Positions 1 to 8,911 of a stretch of 47,739 nucleotides of DNA are shown piece after piece. The notes under the pieces are model-generated. The model was given only the letters and a program-made list of their open reading frames with translations. It was not told the origin of the DNA and ran no database searches. Within the stretch, counting starts at the first letter, position 1. Every line of letters begins with the position of its first letter. The position numbers and the translations under genes are program-made. This DNA comes from a virus. The stretch covers positions 1 to 47,739 of the IMG/VR virus record IMGVR_UViG_3300012931_000006, one strand, 5' to 3'.

Positions 1-123
1 CGTCGCTGCTGGTATGCTGAATGCGAGCTTACAGAAGCTCTATCAGCAGCTCCATAGCGTCGCCCAGAAGCAGACAGGAGCTGCGACGAGCAAAGCGACG
101 CACCCCCCACAAGCAGCCGGGGA
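1..123. repeat. Terminal repeat, left copy (circular overlap)
   Basis: These 123 bases are identical to 47617-47739. The repeat lies inside the coding region of the scaffold gene, and joining the two ends restores one continuous reading frame. A true packaged terminal repeat would normally lie between genes. I therefore read this as the overlap left when a circular or circularly permuted genome was assembled. The unique genome length is 47,616 bases. Confidence 0.95.
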
Positions 124-253
124 AGGCCGGTCTAGTGCTCCGACGACCATCGCAGCGTCTACGCACCGGGCCACGACGAGTCAGACGCCTGACGACGACG
201 ACATGTCGGAAAGCGCTCTGCTCAAGGCAGCAATCGCGGCGGTGCCCGACTGA
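2..253 (+). CDS. Scaffold protein, C-terminal part (continues from 46916)
   Basis: This is the 3' end of the gene that begins at 46916 and runs off the right edge. Position 14 corresponds to 47630, which is in the frame of the ATG at 46916, so the joined gene is about 954 bases and encodes 317 residues. The tail shown here is rich in Ala, Ser, Thr and Gln, then has an Asp run and ends in a short Ala-rich helix. Phage scaffolds often have such an end, used to bind the coat protein during assembly. The Met codon at 14 is an internal residue and not a start. The gene sits between portal and coat genes, the usual place for a scaffold. Confidence 0.85.
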   Translation, partial: VAAGMLNASLQKLYQQLHSVAQKQTGAATSKATHPPQAAGEGRSSAPTTIAASTHRATTSQTPDDDDMSESALLKAAIAAVPD

Positions 254-255
254 CC

Positions 256-298
256 CTAGCCTAGGAAGCTAGCGCGGAGCCCGCCGAAGCGAGGCTCC
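256..298 (+). promoter_or_regulatory. Two consecutive hairpins before the capsid gene
   Basis: The 46 bases between scaffold and coat genes can form two stems. CTAGC at 256-260 pairs with GCTAG at 268-272. GGAGCC at 276-281 pairs with GGCTCC at 293-298. The second stem covers the only Shine-Dalgarno-like sequence (GAGG, 291-294), which ends five bases before the capsid ATG at 300. There is no T tract, so this is not an ordinary terminator. It may tune capsid translation or mark an RNA processing site; that role is inference. Confidence 0.45.
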
Positions 299-299
299 C

Positions 300-1544
300 A
301 TGGCTGCTTCCGTATCCGATTATGACAGCGTTCTAGTCCGGCTCTACCCGGCCAAGGCTCTTGTCAAGCTCGCTGAGATCTCCGACCCGATGCTCGGGGT
401 GATCGAGATGCGCAGCGACTTCACCGGCTCTGAGCGCAGAGTCGTGATCAACTCTGGCAACAACCAATCGGTCGGCGTGACGTTTGCGAGCGTGCAGGCG
501 ATCGCGCACTCCGACAAGTACAACCACTTCGACGTCACGCGCGGCAAGTTCTACGGATTTGCGCAGTACGAGCGCGAGCTGTTCGAGGCGTTGCAGGGCA
601 ACGGCGTAGCCCCGAACGCCAAGGCAAATTTCGTCTCGGGCCTCAAGGCCGAGACGGACGGCGTCATGACGACGCTCCAGAACGAGCTCGGGCGACAGAT
701 CCACTCTCACCACGGCGGCGCGATCTGCCGGCTCACGTCATCCACTGCATTGACGACCGCGCTGGTCGTGACCGACGCGAAGCAGCTCCTTCATATCAAG
801 AAGGGCATGCGCCTAGAGTTCGCGAGCACTGACGGGCGCTCCGGCTCGGTACGCTCGGGATATGTGACGGTCGACTACGTCGACTTCTCGACCGCAACGA
901 TCTACCTGACTTCGAGCGCTACTGCGGCTGTTACCGGCATCGCAGTGAGCGATTACGTGTTCCGCGCGTACACGTTCGGCGTGTGCATGTACGGGTGGGA
1001 CGACTGGATCGGCACTGCTCCGACCACCGGCGACAGCCACTTTGGGGTCGATCGAACTGGTAACCCTGACGTGTTGTCGGGCCTGCGCATCACGGCGAGT
1101 GCAGCGACAATCGAGGACTCTCTGCAGGACTGTATTGCGACCGCGAGCTGGCGTGGGGCCGATACGCTTACGCACGGCTTCGTGCATCCGGAGAAGTGGC
1201 GCGAGCTGGCGAAGGAGTTCGGGACCCGCGCGCGTCGGGACGACCCAGTCAAGTCCAAGCGTGCTGGCGTCGGGTACTCCGCGCTCTACGTGCTCGGGCA
1301 GAAAGGACAGGAGATCCCGATCCTCGCCAGCCCGAACGTCCCGACGACCAAGTGCCGGCTCATCGACGCAAGCGACTGGACGCTCGACACCCTTGGTGGA
1401 GCCCCGAGGCTCATCACGGACACGAACGGCAAGATCCTTCGGACGCGCGACGCCGCCGACTCAATCGAGGCGCGCGCTGGCTGGCTTGGGCAGCTGCACT
1501 GCCGGTGCCCGAACCATCAGGTCGACCTGACCTTGCCGAGCTGA
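300..1544 (+). CDS. Major capsid protein
   Basis: The 414-residue product is the expected length for a podophage coat protein of the HK97 fold. It follows the scaffold gene directly and precedes the head-tail connector genes. The N-terminal segment (ISDPMLGVIEMRSDFTGSE) followed by a KFYGFAQYERELFEAL helix resembles the N-terminal arm and spine helix of capsid proteins in BPP-1/BcepC6B-like podophages, as I recall that family. About residues 140-220 form a beta-rich insertion. The ATG at 300 follows a weak Shine-Dalgarno that is partly paired in a hairpin. The assignment rests mainly on gene order and size. Confidence 0.82.
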   Translation: MAASVSDYDSVLVRLYPAKALVKLAEISDPMLGVIEMRSDFTGSERRVVINSGNNQSVGVTFASVQAIAHSDKYNHFDVTRGKFYGFAQYERELFEALQGNGVAPNAKANFVSGLKAETDGVMTTLQNELGRQIHSHHGGAICRLTSSTALTTALVVTDAKQLLHIKKGMRLEFASTDGRSGSVRSGYVTVDYVDFSTATIYLTSSATAAVTGIAVSDYVFRAYTFGVCMYGWDDWIGTAPTTGDSHFGVDRTGNPDVLSGLRITASAATIEDSLQDCIATASWRGADTLTHGFVHPEKWRELAKEFGTRARRDDPVKSKRAGVGYSALYVLGQKGQEIPILASPNVPTTKCRLIDASDWTLDTLGGAPRLITDTNGKILRTRDAADSIEARAGWLGQLHCRCPNHQVDLTLPS

Positions 1545-1552
1545 GGTGAATC

Positions 1553-1909
1553 ATGAAGGCATCGCTACATGAAGCGCAGTCACTCCGCGGCGACGCCGTG
1601 TTCGCCGCGGCAGAAATCACCGTCGCGTCTGGCGCCGTGTCGACCGTGTATTCGGACGACAACTGGATCGCCAGCGCGTCCAAAACTGCAACAGGAACCA
1701 TCACGTGTGTCCTACGAGACGCTTGGGTTGGTGCAGTGGTTGACGTGAGCCTGTTGCAGGGCACGCCCACCGATCAGATCGTGAGCGTGATCAGCAAGGC
1801 CGTGGCGAGCAAGTCGATCGTCATCGGGACGTGGGACATCTCCGCCGCAGGTCTGGCCGACATCAGCGGCTCGATCCAGGTCATCGCCCGGCTGCGGACA
1901 AGGAGCTGA
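1553..1909 (+). CDS. Small structural protein after capsid (unknown)
   Basis: This 118-residue, mostly beta-strand protein starts 8 bases after the capsid stop, and GAGGTGA precedes its ATG. It is rich in Ala, Ser, Thr and Val and has no membrane segment or Cys motif. Genes in this position in podophages and siphophages often encode head decoration or stabilisation proteins. I see no specific family signature, so that role comes only from context. Confidence 0.7.
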   Translation: MKASLHEAQSLRGDAVFAAAEITVASGAVSTVYSDDNWIASASKTATGTITCVLRDAWVGAVVDVSLLQGTPTDQIVSVISKAVASKSIVIGTWDISAAGLADISGSIQVIARLRTRS

Positions 1910-1911
1910 CC

Positions 1912-2148
1912 ATGGACTTGACCGTATTGTTGGGGAAGAAGATGCCGCACGGAAAGCCGGGCAAGCCTGAGCCAGACGAGGAAGGTCCGGATCGGCTCAT
2001 CGCTGCGTCACGCGCCCTGTTGGACGCCATCGCCGATGACGACGAGCAAGGCGTCGCAGACGCTCTGCGTACAGCCTTCGCGCTGTGCGCCAACGAGGAA
2101 GACGCGGAGCCCGAGAAGGGCGCCAGCTCGATCTACGACGAGGAGTAG
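1912..2148 (+). CDS. Small acidic protein in head module
   Basis: This protein has 78 residues with a Lys/Pro-rich N-terminus (GKKMPHGKPGKPEPDEEG), a helix, and an acidic C-terminal tail. The ATG at 1912 is two bases after the previous stop and is preceded by AAGGAG, a strong ribosome binding site. No known domain is visible. Its position between coat and connector genes suggests a minor head or assembly protein. Confidence 0.65.
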   Translation: MDLTVLLGKKMPHGKPGKPEPDEEGPDRLIAASRALLDAIADDDEQGVADALRTAFALCANEEDAEPEKGASSIYDEE

Positions 2149-2151
2149 GCC

Positions 2152-2829
2152 ATGTCCCGCACGGTGACGCTCGCAGACCTAGTGAGTCGCACGCTTACCC
2201 GTGCGGGGCTCCCTGCCTACACCCAGAAGATCGACACCACCACAGGCGGCTGGCTGGAGGCTGAGATCAACCAGTCGGCCACCGGTCTCTACGACAAGAT
2301 CTTGCTCGCGTGGGGGGAGGACTACTTCGGTACATCAAACGCGCTCACCACAGGGATCGGGAAGTGGAACAACAACGCCCCGAGCGACTTTTATCGGATC
2401 TTGGGGCTCGACTGGGTGCAGAGTTCCGGCGCGTTGGTGACACTGCAACCTCTGGATTGGAGCAAGCGGGCCGAGTACACGAACCAAACCTGGAGCGCCC
2501 GCACCCCCGTCTACCACTTGCAACGGGACATCATCTATTGGTACCCGACGCCGACTAGTGTCGAGTCTGTCACGCTCAACTATGTCCCGACGCTGGCCAC
2601 GCTGGACGGGTCCACAGACCTCGAGGGTATCAACGGGTGGGATGAGTTTGTGGTGCTTGATGCTGCCATCAAGTGCCGAGAGTCTTGCCGGATGGACACG
2701 ACAACACTGATGGCGGACCGCGACAGGGCAGAGGCTCGCATCATCGCCATGGCACCACGCCGGGACATCCGTGCGACGGCCAAGGTGTCGCGACGACGAA
2801 GCCGAGCGTGGGCTGTGAGGTACCTATGA
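2152..2829 (+). CDS. Head-tail adaptor / tail tubular protein A-like
   Basis: The 225-residue protein begins TLADLVSRTLTRAGL and contains a central beta domain with WYPTPTSVESVTLNYVP. A C-terminal helix (GWDEFVVLDAAIKCRE) leads into a basic tail. This arrangement is typical of gp11-like adaptor proteins of podophages that bind under the portal ring. It is followed by the large gp12-like tail protein, as in T7-type tail modules. The start follows the upstream stop by three bases. Confidence 0.65.
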   Translation: MSRTVTLADLVSRTLTRAGLPAYTQKIDTTTGGWLEAEINQSATGLYDKILLAWGEDYFGTSNALTTGIGKWNNNAPSDFYRILGLDWVQSSGALVTLQPLDWSKRAEYTNQTWSARTPVYHLQRDIIYWYPTPTSVESVTLNYVPTLATLDGSTDLEGINGWDEFVVLDAAIKCRESCRMDTTTLMADRDRAEARIIAMAPRRDIRATAKVSRRRSRAWAVRYL

Positions 2830-3128
2830 GTCGACGTGTACCGCTGATACCCAGGCAGGTTGGCGTTGCTGGAATCGCAACGTCCGAGCTCGAGCACAGC
2901 GCCAACAAGTCGGAGCGGGCTGCAACAGCCGACGGTGCGTGGGTGCTTGGCGTGTCGCTGACTGCGGCGACACCAAAACAGATCGAGCACAAGCGCGGGA
3001 GAACCCCGAAGTCGTATTGCGTGTGCCGGGTCCGCGGGGCGGCAACGATCACGGAAGTCAGCATGACTGAGACCCACATTCAGCTGCTCGCAACCGCCGA
3101 CTGCACGGTCGACCTACTGGTGTTCTGA
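2826..3128 (+). CDS. Small tail or connector protein (unknown)
   Basis: This is a 100-residue beta-rich protein whose ATG overlaps the previous stop as ATGA (2826-2829). Its own stop shares one base with the ATG of the next gene. Strict coupling between gp11-like and gp12-like tail genes points to a virion or tail assembly role. It has three Cys residues but no paired zinc motif, and no membrane helix. I do not recognise the family. Confidence 0.65.
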   Translation: MSRRVPLIPRQVGVAGIATSELEHSANKSERAATADGAWVLGVSLTAATPKQIEHKRGRTPKSYCVCRVRGAATITEVSMTETHIQLLATADCTVDLLVF

Positions 3129-6100
3129 TGCCGATTGACTACCAGGTAGCGCAGATCCCGTTGACTGGCGGGCTGGCGCAGCACGTAGCGCCCGCGCTCG
3201 TCCAGTCAGGGAAGCTGCATACCGCGACGAACGCAGTCATCCGAAAGCAGGGGTCGGTGGAGATGCGGCCGGGGACAGTAGCGCTCGGCAACGCCTTCCT
3301 GACAGACATCCCGCTCGAAAACACCCGGCGCATATTCGCGAACGCCGACGAGACGGTTGTGGTGACGAGAGACCGGTTGTGCACCTACGCGGAGTTGGCG
3401 GACAAGTGGCAGGACGTGGACAACTGCTATGAAGCGGTAATCAAGGAGCGCATTCGGGGGGAGCGAGGGACCGCTCAAGTCGCAGAGGATGGCGTGGTGT
3501 GCGACTCCGTGTATTGCGACGGGATCTATGCTGTCGCGTGGCGAGAGGATCAGGACTCCCTTACCACAACCGAGACGATCCACATCCGGTTCATGGACGC
3601 GGCAACGAAGGCTAAGCTGTTCGAGTGCTCATGGACTAGCGGTCACTATCGTGTTCGGTTGTGTGCGATTGGCACGCGGATATACGCCTTCTACTGGTCC
3701 ACGACAGCTGGCGTTTTGTTGTGCAACGTGTGGAGCATCACGTCGCTGACATCGTATGGGACAGTCGCGGTTGGACCGATTGGGGACTCGACGTCTGGGT
3801 TCGCGTTTGACGCTACCGTAGCCGGTTCGTCGTTGCTGGTGGTCTATGGGTACAGCAGCTCGGCGGTCCCGGACTCGTTTCGAATCGCAAAGTGGAACGC
3901 AGCGTTGACGACAGTCGCGTACGTGCAATCCACAATCGTTGCGGATAATAGTTACAGCAGCCTTGCGATAGCCGGATCAGACAACGGGCGGATCTTCGTT
4001 GCGAGTTTTTTCGATTACGCTGGCGACGGGTCGCTCGTCTGGTCCTCGTTCAGCTGGTCGCTGGTGCACCTGTTAGACGAGGCGATCCCAATCTCCACGA
4101 CCGTCTACGGGTGCTACCCGAAGAGGCTTGGGATCTGTGTCGATCCAGATCTCCCCGATGAGCGCGGCCTGCTCACGTACGACGTCTATCACATCGCGTC
4201 GGTGACGCTGACAGAGACTGCGTACACCGTTTGGCATTGGTTCACGGACGCTGGGGTTGCTGACTTTGACGGCGGTGGCGTCTGTTATCACGCCGGCCTG
4301 TCGAGCAAGCCAGTCATCCACGATTCGAAGGGATACGTGTGTGCCCATTACCACACAAAGTGGGGGCAAGCCGAAGTCGCGTCTGGCTCTCGCACGTATC
4401 TGGTCAACGATGAGTTCGTGTACTTGCTTGAGCTTCGCTCGGACACGCCGGTGAGCATTGATGAAAAGCGGACTGGGCCGTATGGAGTGCCAGCTCGCGT
4501 CGTCACCCGAATCGCTACGTGGCGCGCTGGGTGGCCGGGCTCGGAGTTTGCTCATGTGCCGAACCTCCAGCTTGTCGAGACTGATACCTACTGTGTCAGC
4601 GTCCCGATGAAATCGGACACGGTGAACGGGCTCGACGAGGGCTTCGATTTGTATCGGTTGGAGTTCGACAACCGGCCCCACCAAAGCTTGTGTTGTTCTT
4701 CGATCCAGGGTGAGCCTTTGTTGGCGGGCGGCGTGCCAGCCTGTTACGACGGGGTTCGTTGCTACGAGCTCGGGTTCCACTACCCCCCTGTGATCGAAGC
4801 GATCACCTTGAATAACGCTGGTGGGCAGTCCGGGGATGGGACCTATTCGGTTGTGGCCGTCTACGAATGGCTCGACGCGCGTGGGGTGTTCCACCAGTCG
4901 ATGCCGTCAAACCCTATGTCGGTCACGATCTCAGCCGGAACGGACACGGCGGTAATCGTCGTCACCTACGCTATGCTGTCGCTCACCGAGCGCTGCGACA
5001 CAGCCAACGCGGTGTCCCCTGTGCAGGTGTCGATCTACAGGACGGTTGCGGACGGCGAGATCTACTACCTGGACCGGACGTTCCCCAACGAGCCTACCGA
5101 TCCGAACCAGACATCTTACCTCACCAGCATCAAGGACGACGACCTCGAGACGCACACAAAGTTGTACACGACGGGTGGCGTGCTAGAGCATGTGCAGCCG
5201 CCAGCGTGTAAGCACATCATCCAGCACAACAACCGGCTGTGGATGATCAGCTCGGACGACCCCGAATTCTTGTGGGCGAGCAAGCTCAATCGCGGCGCTG
5301 GTGGAATGCCTGGGTTCGCGCTTGATCTAATCGTCAGGACAGATACGGACGGGCCTTGCACGGCGCTGGCGTCGCTTGACGCCACGCTGATCATTTTCAA
5401 GGAGCGCTCAATTTTTGCGTTGGCCGGTGAGGGACCTAACGACCTTGGCGCCGACAGCGACATGGGCGCACCACGAAAAATCAGCGTTGCCGTCGGATGC
5501 GTCGACGCGCGCACGGTCGCCAGCATCCCGGCAGGCGTGGTGTTCCGAGCGCACGACGGCATTTACCTGTTAGGTCGTGACCTCGGGGTGTCTCGCATTT
5601 CGGATGCGGTCGAGGACTACCTCACCGAGACCGACACTGTCACGTCGGCTGTACAGGTGGATCAAGACTCGCTGGTACTGTTCACGGTTGAACGGACGTC
5701 GGACTCGTCAATCCTGGCTTACCATTACGCGATCGGTGAGTGGACGGTGTGGTGGATCCCAGCGACAGACGAGGACGGGTCGGTGGCGAGCCCTGGTGCA
5801 GCAGTGTGCAAACGAGACGAGCTGTACCGATACCATCTGTTGAGGGATGATGGGTACACGGTCCATCTGGACTATTCTACCGGAGTCGACTCTAACGGGC
5901 TGTACTACGGCTACACAGTGTCGTCCCCGTGGATCTCGATGGCTGGCATACAGGGGTATGAGCGCGTGCAGTTCGTGGGAGTCCAGGGGACATACGTGTC
6001 ACCTCACACGCTGACGGTGTCTCTGTACAGCGACCACGACGATTCGGATGTGCACGTCACCACGTATTCGCTGGACGTGTCGCAGATCGAATCGCTCCGG

Positions 6101-6298
6101 CAAAACCTGGTGGAAGCCATCCAGTGTCATGTGGTCAATCAGGACTGCCGGGCAATCCGCGTGCAAATTGCGGTGCAGCCGATAGGCGACCCGATGACAC
6201 CTGTCGGCGTTGGGCGCGGGGTGCGTCTCGAGTCTTTGGCTCTAGAGGTAGGCGGGGAACGCGGGATGTTCCGACTACCGGAGATTGCGAGGTTCTGA
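3128..6298 (+). CDS. Large tail tube / tail stabilisation protein (gp12-like)
   Basis: The 1056-residue product is long, beta-rich and without transmembrane segments. The N-terminal part lists feature-like beta repeats. The C-terminal third (SIFALAGEGPND, then RTVASIPAGVVFRAHDGIYL, then ISDAVEDYL) resembles the propeller-like tail proteins that form the podophage tail tube or stabilise it after portal closure. It follows the adaptor gene and precedes ejection-protein genes, the T7/P22-like order. Its ATG shares one base with the upstream TGA. Length and context support the call; the exact subfamily is not visible. Confidence 0.68.
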   Translation: MPIDYQVAQIPLTGGLAQHVAPALVQSGKLHTATNAVIRKQGSVEMRPGTVALGNAFLTDIPLENTRRIFANADETVVVTRDRLCTYAELADKWQDVDNCYEAVIKERIRGERGTAQVAEDGVVCDSVYCDGIYAVAWREDQDSLTTTETIHIRFMDAATKAKLFECSWTSGHYRVRLCAIGTRIYAFYWSTTAGVLLCNVWSITSLTSYGTVAVGPIGDSTSGFAFDATVAGSSLLVVYGYSSSAVPDSFRIAKWNAALTTVAYVQSTIVADNSYSSLAIAGSDNGRIFVASFFDYAGDGSLVWSSFSWSLVHLLDEAIPISTTVYGCYPKRLGICVDPDLPDERGLLTYDVYHIASVTLTETAYTVWHWFTDAGVADFDGGGVCYHAGLSSKPVIHDSKGYVCAHYHTKWGQAEVASGSRTYLVNDEFVYLLELRSDTPVSIDEKRTGPYGVPARVVTRIATWRAGWPGSEFAHVPNLQLVETDTYCVSVPMKSDTVNGLDEGFDLYRLEFDNRPHQSLCCSSIQGEPLLAGGVPACYDGVRCYELGFHYPPVIEAITLNNAGGQSGDGTYSVVAVYEWLDARGVFHQSMPSNPMSVTISAGTDTAVIVVTYAMLSLTERCDTANAVSPVQVSIYRTVADGEIYYLDRTFPNEPTDPNQTSYLTSIKDDDLETHTKLYTTGGVLEHVQPPACKHIIQHNNRLWMISSDDPEFLWASKLNRGAGGMPGFALDLIVRTDTDGPCTALASLDATLIIFKERSIFALAGEGPNDLGADSDMGAPRKISVAVGCVDARTVASIPAGVVFRAHDGIYLLGRDLGVSRISDAVEDYLTETDTVTSAVQVDQDSLVLFTVERTSDSSILAYHYAIGEWTVWWIPATDEDGSVASPGAAVCKRDELYRYHLLRDDGYTVHLDYSTGVDSNGLYYGYTVSSPWISMAGIQGYERVQFVGVQGTYVSPHTLTVSLYSDHDDSDVHVTTYSLDVSQIESLRQNLVEAIQCHVVNQDCRAIRVQIAVQPIGDPMTPVGVGRGVRLESLALEVGGERGMFRLPEIARF

Positions 6299-7113
6299 TG
6301 GGGTTGCTTGGCGATTTCCAGGACTGGTGGTCAGGCGGCGGGTCGTCCACGCCAACATACGATTGGTCGCAGACAGACAAAGCTAGAGACGCAGCTACGG
6401 CGTCGACAGCAGACGAGCAATACGCGATGCAGCTCCAAAAGGACCGCATCGAGGGGAAGGCCCCAAGCATCGCCGAGAACCAGCTCAAGCAGGCAACGCA
6501 GCAGAACATCTCCCAGCAGTCGTCTGCGGCCGCGAGCGCCGGAGGTGGAGCGTTTGGAGAATCTAGCGCCAACCGGACGGCCATGGCGAACTCCGCACAA
6601 GCTCAGCAGCAGTCTGCAGGACAGGCGGCTACGTTGCGAGCCCAAGAGCAGGCACAAGCGGAAGCCGCATACGCTGAGCAAGCGAACGCGATGCGCTCGC
6701 AGGCGCAGGCGCAGCAGCAACTCGAGCAGAGTCAACAGCTCGGGGTTGGGGACCAGTACGCAAGTTCACAAGAGGCGTACAAGGGCCGCAAGAACGGTTC
6801 TGGCGCGGCGATGGTTGGGACTGCTGCAAGCCTCATGGCGATGATGTCCGACCGGCGTGCGAAGACGGACGTCAAGCGCATGTCCGACAACGACATCGAG
6901 CAGTTCCTTGAGGACTCCACGGCGTACTGGTACCACTACAAAAACGACCCAAGCACGCAGCATGCAGGCGTAATGGCTCAGGACATGCCGCACGATGTCG
7001 TCCGAGAGGACCAGGATGGCATGAAGCGCATCGACTTGGATTCGGCCTACACGATGGCGCTCGGCGCGCTTGGGAACCTGAACGACCGGTTGCAGCGGTT
7101 GGAGAGGAAGTGA
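6298..7113 (+). CDS. Tail/ejection protein with C-terminal S74 chaperone domain
   Basis: This is a 271-residue protein. Residues 1-60 are variable, about 60-175 are extremely rich in Ala, Gln and Ser and predicted helical, and the last ~90 residues form an intramolecular chaperone (peptidase S74) domain. That domain starts at MSDRRAKTDVKRM and contains TAYWYHYK and HAGVMAQDMP. It ends in a coiled-coil helix. In known families this domain trimerises spike or fibre proteins and may cleave itself off using a Ser-Lys pair; both residues occur in SDRRAK. Here the domain is attached to a helical Q/A-rich protein instead of a beta-helix fibre, which is unusual. The start ATG shares a base with the upstream TGA. 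Confidence 0.75.
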   Translation: MGLLGDFQDWWSGGGSSTPTYDWSQTDKARDAATASTADEQYAMQLQKDRIEGKAPSIAENQLKQATQQNISQQSSAAASAGGGAFGESSANRTAMANSAQAQQQSAGQAATLRAQEQAQAEAAYAEQANAMRSQAQAQQQLEQSQQLGVGDQYASSQEAYKGRKNGSGAAMVGTAASLMAMMSDRRAKTDVKRMSDNDIEQFLEDSTAYWYHYKNDPSTQHAGVMAQDMPHDVVREDQDGMKRIDLDSAYTMALGALGNLNDRLQRLERK

Positions 7114-8909
7114 GGATGGAATCGCAAGACGAGAAAGACGCTGCGGCCTATGAAGCGCTGAGAGCCCGTGTGGCGCCTACTGTGCCAGCCGACGCCGCGC
7201 CACCGGATGTGACCACGACACCAGCGCAAGACGCTGCGGCCTATGAAGCGCTGAGAGCCCGCATCGGGGTCGCAGGCGCGGCAGCCAACCCGTTCGGAAC
7301 GCCCCCACCGGAACACTCCCCACTACCTCAGAACACTATTGTGTTGCCAGGCGGGTCCGCGCCGAGGGCGCCGACAGACCCAGCGCATGTCCCAAACATC
7401 CAGTTTGCTCCAGGCTCGCCTGGCAGGTTGATCCCTGGGCACGAAGAGCAGCGTGGCCGGACAGTCCAGACAGAGCAAGGGACGCCAGTGCCAGAGGAGG
7501 CGGTGGCGGCGCAGAGTGAGGCGGAAGGCTACCGCATGTCGTCCGCTGGATACGGCATTGCGGCAGGAGAGGAGCAGGCTCGGGCGCAGCGGCAAGCGGC
7601 GATCGCACAGCAGGAGTTGAACAGGCAGACGCTTGAGCGCCAGCAGTTGGCAGCGGAGGAAAAGGACCGGACACTGAAGGCGTACGAGCAGAAGGCCGCT
7701 GAGCTTGCGCCAGACCCGAAGAAGACATGGGACAGCCTCGACACATTCACACAAATTCGGTTTGGGATCGCTGGGATCTTGGGAGATCTTGCGGAGACAA
7801 AGACCGGAAAAAACCGCGCCCGCGAGCTCATCAATCAGCAGCTCTCAAACGATCTTGCATCGCAGCAGGCGAAGTACGACGCAAACGCGAAGAGCATGGG
7901 ATGGGCGCGCAAGGCGTTTGACGATAGAGACTCCGCGCTTGCCGCCACTCAGGCGGCCAAGCTCAAGGCCATCGAATTGGAGGTGACCAAGCAAATCGCG
8001 GGCACCAAGTCGATGGAGGCGCGGCAGCGCGGGATGGATCTGATGGCCGATATCGCACAACAGCGTGCGCAGGTCTTGGACACAGCAGCGCAGCGCAAGG
8101 CCGACAAGGTTGTGGAGTCCACGTCATACGCGCAGGTTGCGCCACAAATTGTCGGTGGGTCCGGCCCAAGAGCAATACCGAGCACGGTCAAGGCAGCGTC
8201 AGAGTCGTACTTGGCGCGCGGGGGGGACCCTGCCAAGCTGCCCGAGTACCTCAAGATGCAGGGCGTTGACAAGCAGACAGTCGGTACTGTCATGATGGGC
8301 CTCAGTACGCCAACAGGTGCGTACGAGGCGCGGCAGAAGGCTGATGACCGCGCAGCGGCATCTGCGGTGAAGGAAGCCCCGTCTCCGGCCACCTATGTGC
8401 GTGAGGCGAATGGCTTTGCGACCAGCGTGGAGGACGCTAAGGCGATCAAGACTGCGGCCATCGTGAGAGCTCGCTACAACAGCGTCCTGGACCAGATCGA
8501 GAACCTGCACAAGAACGCATCTGTCCTCAGCGCTCTGCCTGGGGCGGATAGGCGTGTCAAGGCAGACTACGACCGGCTTCGCGCTGAGGCGACTGGCATC
8601 GTGACGGAATTCCAGAACACCGGTGCGGCCACCACCGTAGAAGAAATGCAGCGCAAGGTTGACCCTCTGATACCAACCGATCCCACCAACCTGTGGTCGC
8701 AAATTGCCACAGATGGCTATCGTGCAACGGTCGATAACGCGAGGAAGGCGGTGGATAACACTTACCAGTCCCAAGTCCAGTCGCGTGGCGTCATGCCGGG
8801 TCGGTTGGAGTTCCGCAACGGGAATGTTGTGCCTGTGCTTGAGGGCACGATCGAACAGCCTGGGGACAAGGCCGCTGCCGCCCAAGACTTCAAGCCGGCA
8901 GGAGAATAG
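7110..8909 (+). CDS. Internal virion / DNA ejection protein, 599 aa
   Basis: The GTG at 7110 overlaps the upstream stop as GTGA; an ATG at 7116 is the alternative start. The product is rich in Ala, Gln, Lys and Glu and largely helical, with long coiled-coil segments at about residues 150-350. It has no membrane helix. The N-terminus contains a duplicated DAAAYEALRAR peptide separated by a Pro/Thr-rich linker. Together with the next gene it has the size, composition and position of podophage ejection proteins that leave the head with the DNA. This is inference from architecture. Confidence 0.6.
   Translation: MRMESQDEKDAAAYEALRARVAPTVPADAAPPDVTTTPAQDAAAYEALRARIGVAGAAANPFGTPPPEHSPLPQNTIVLPGGSAPRAPTDPAHVPNIQFAPGSPGRLIPGHEEQRGRTVQTEQGTPVPEEAVAAQSEAEGYRMSSAGYGIAAGEEQARAQRQAAIAQQELNRQTLERQQLAAEEKDRTLKAYEQKAAELAPDPKKTWDSLDTFTQIRFGIAGILGDLAETKTGKNRARELINQQLSNDLASQQAKYDANAKSMGWARKAFDDRDSALAATQAAKLKAIELEVTKQIAGTKSMEARQRGMDLMADIAQQRAQVLDTAAQRKADKVVESTSYAQVAPQIVGGSGPRAIPSTVKAASESYLARGGDPAKLPEYLKMQGVDKQTVGTVMMGLSTPTGAYEARQKADDRAAASAVKEAPSPATYVREANGFATSVEDAKAIKTAAIVRARYNSVLDQIENLHKNASVLSALPGADRRVKADYDRLRAEATGIVTEFQNTGAATTVEEMQRKVDPLIPTDPTNLWSQIATDGYRATVDNARKAVDNTYQSQVQSRGVMPGRLEFRNGNVVPVLEGTIEQPGDKAAAAQDFKPAGE
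7135..7261 (+). repeat. 34-bp exact direct repeat in ejection-protein gene
   Basis: The same 34 bases occur at 7135-7168 and 7228-7261, 93 bases apart and in frame, and encode the AAAYEALRAR peptide twice. Identity at the silent positions shows a recent duplication or active conversion. The 93-base unit is a multiple of three, so copy number could change without breaking the frame. Confidence 0.9.
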
Positions 8910-8911
8910 CC

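Noticed and set aside
1-123. Physical direct terminal repeats as in T7
   Set aside because: The repeat lies within a gene, is the only evidence for ends, and is the size of an assembly overlap.
14-253. Separate 79-residue gene at the left edge
   Set aside because: It is in frame with the scaffold gene of the right edge and is its C-terminus.
4073-4894. 273-residue leftward open frame
   Set aside because: Lies inside the tail protein gene on the opposite strand, with Arg/Val-rich composition and no supporting signal.
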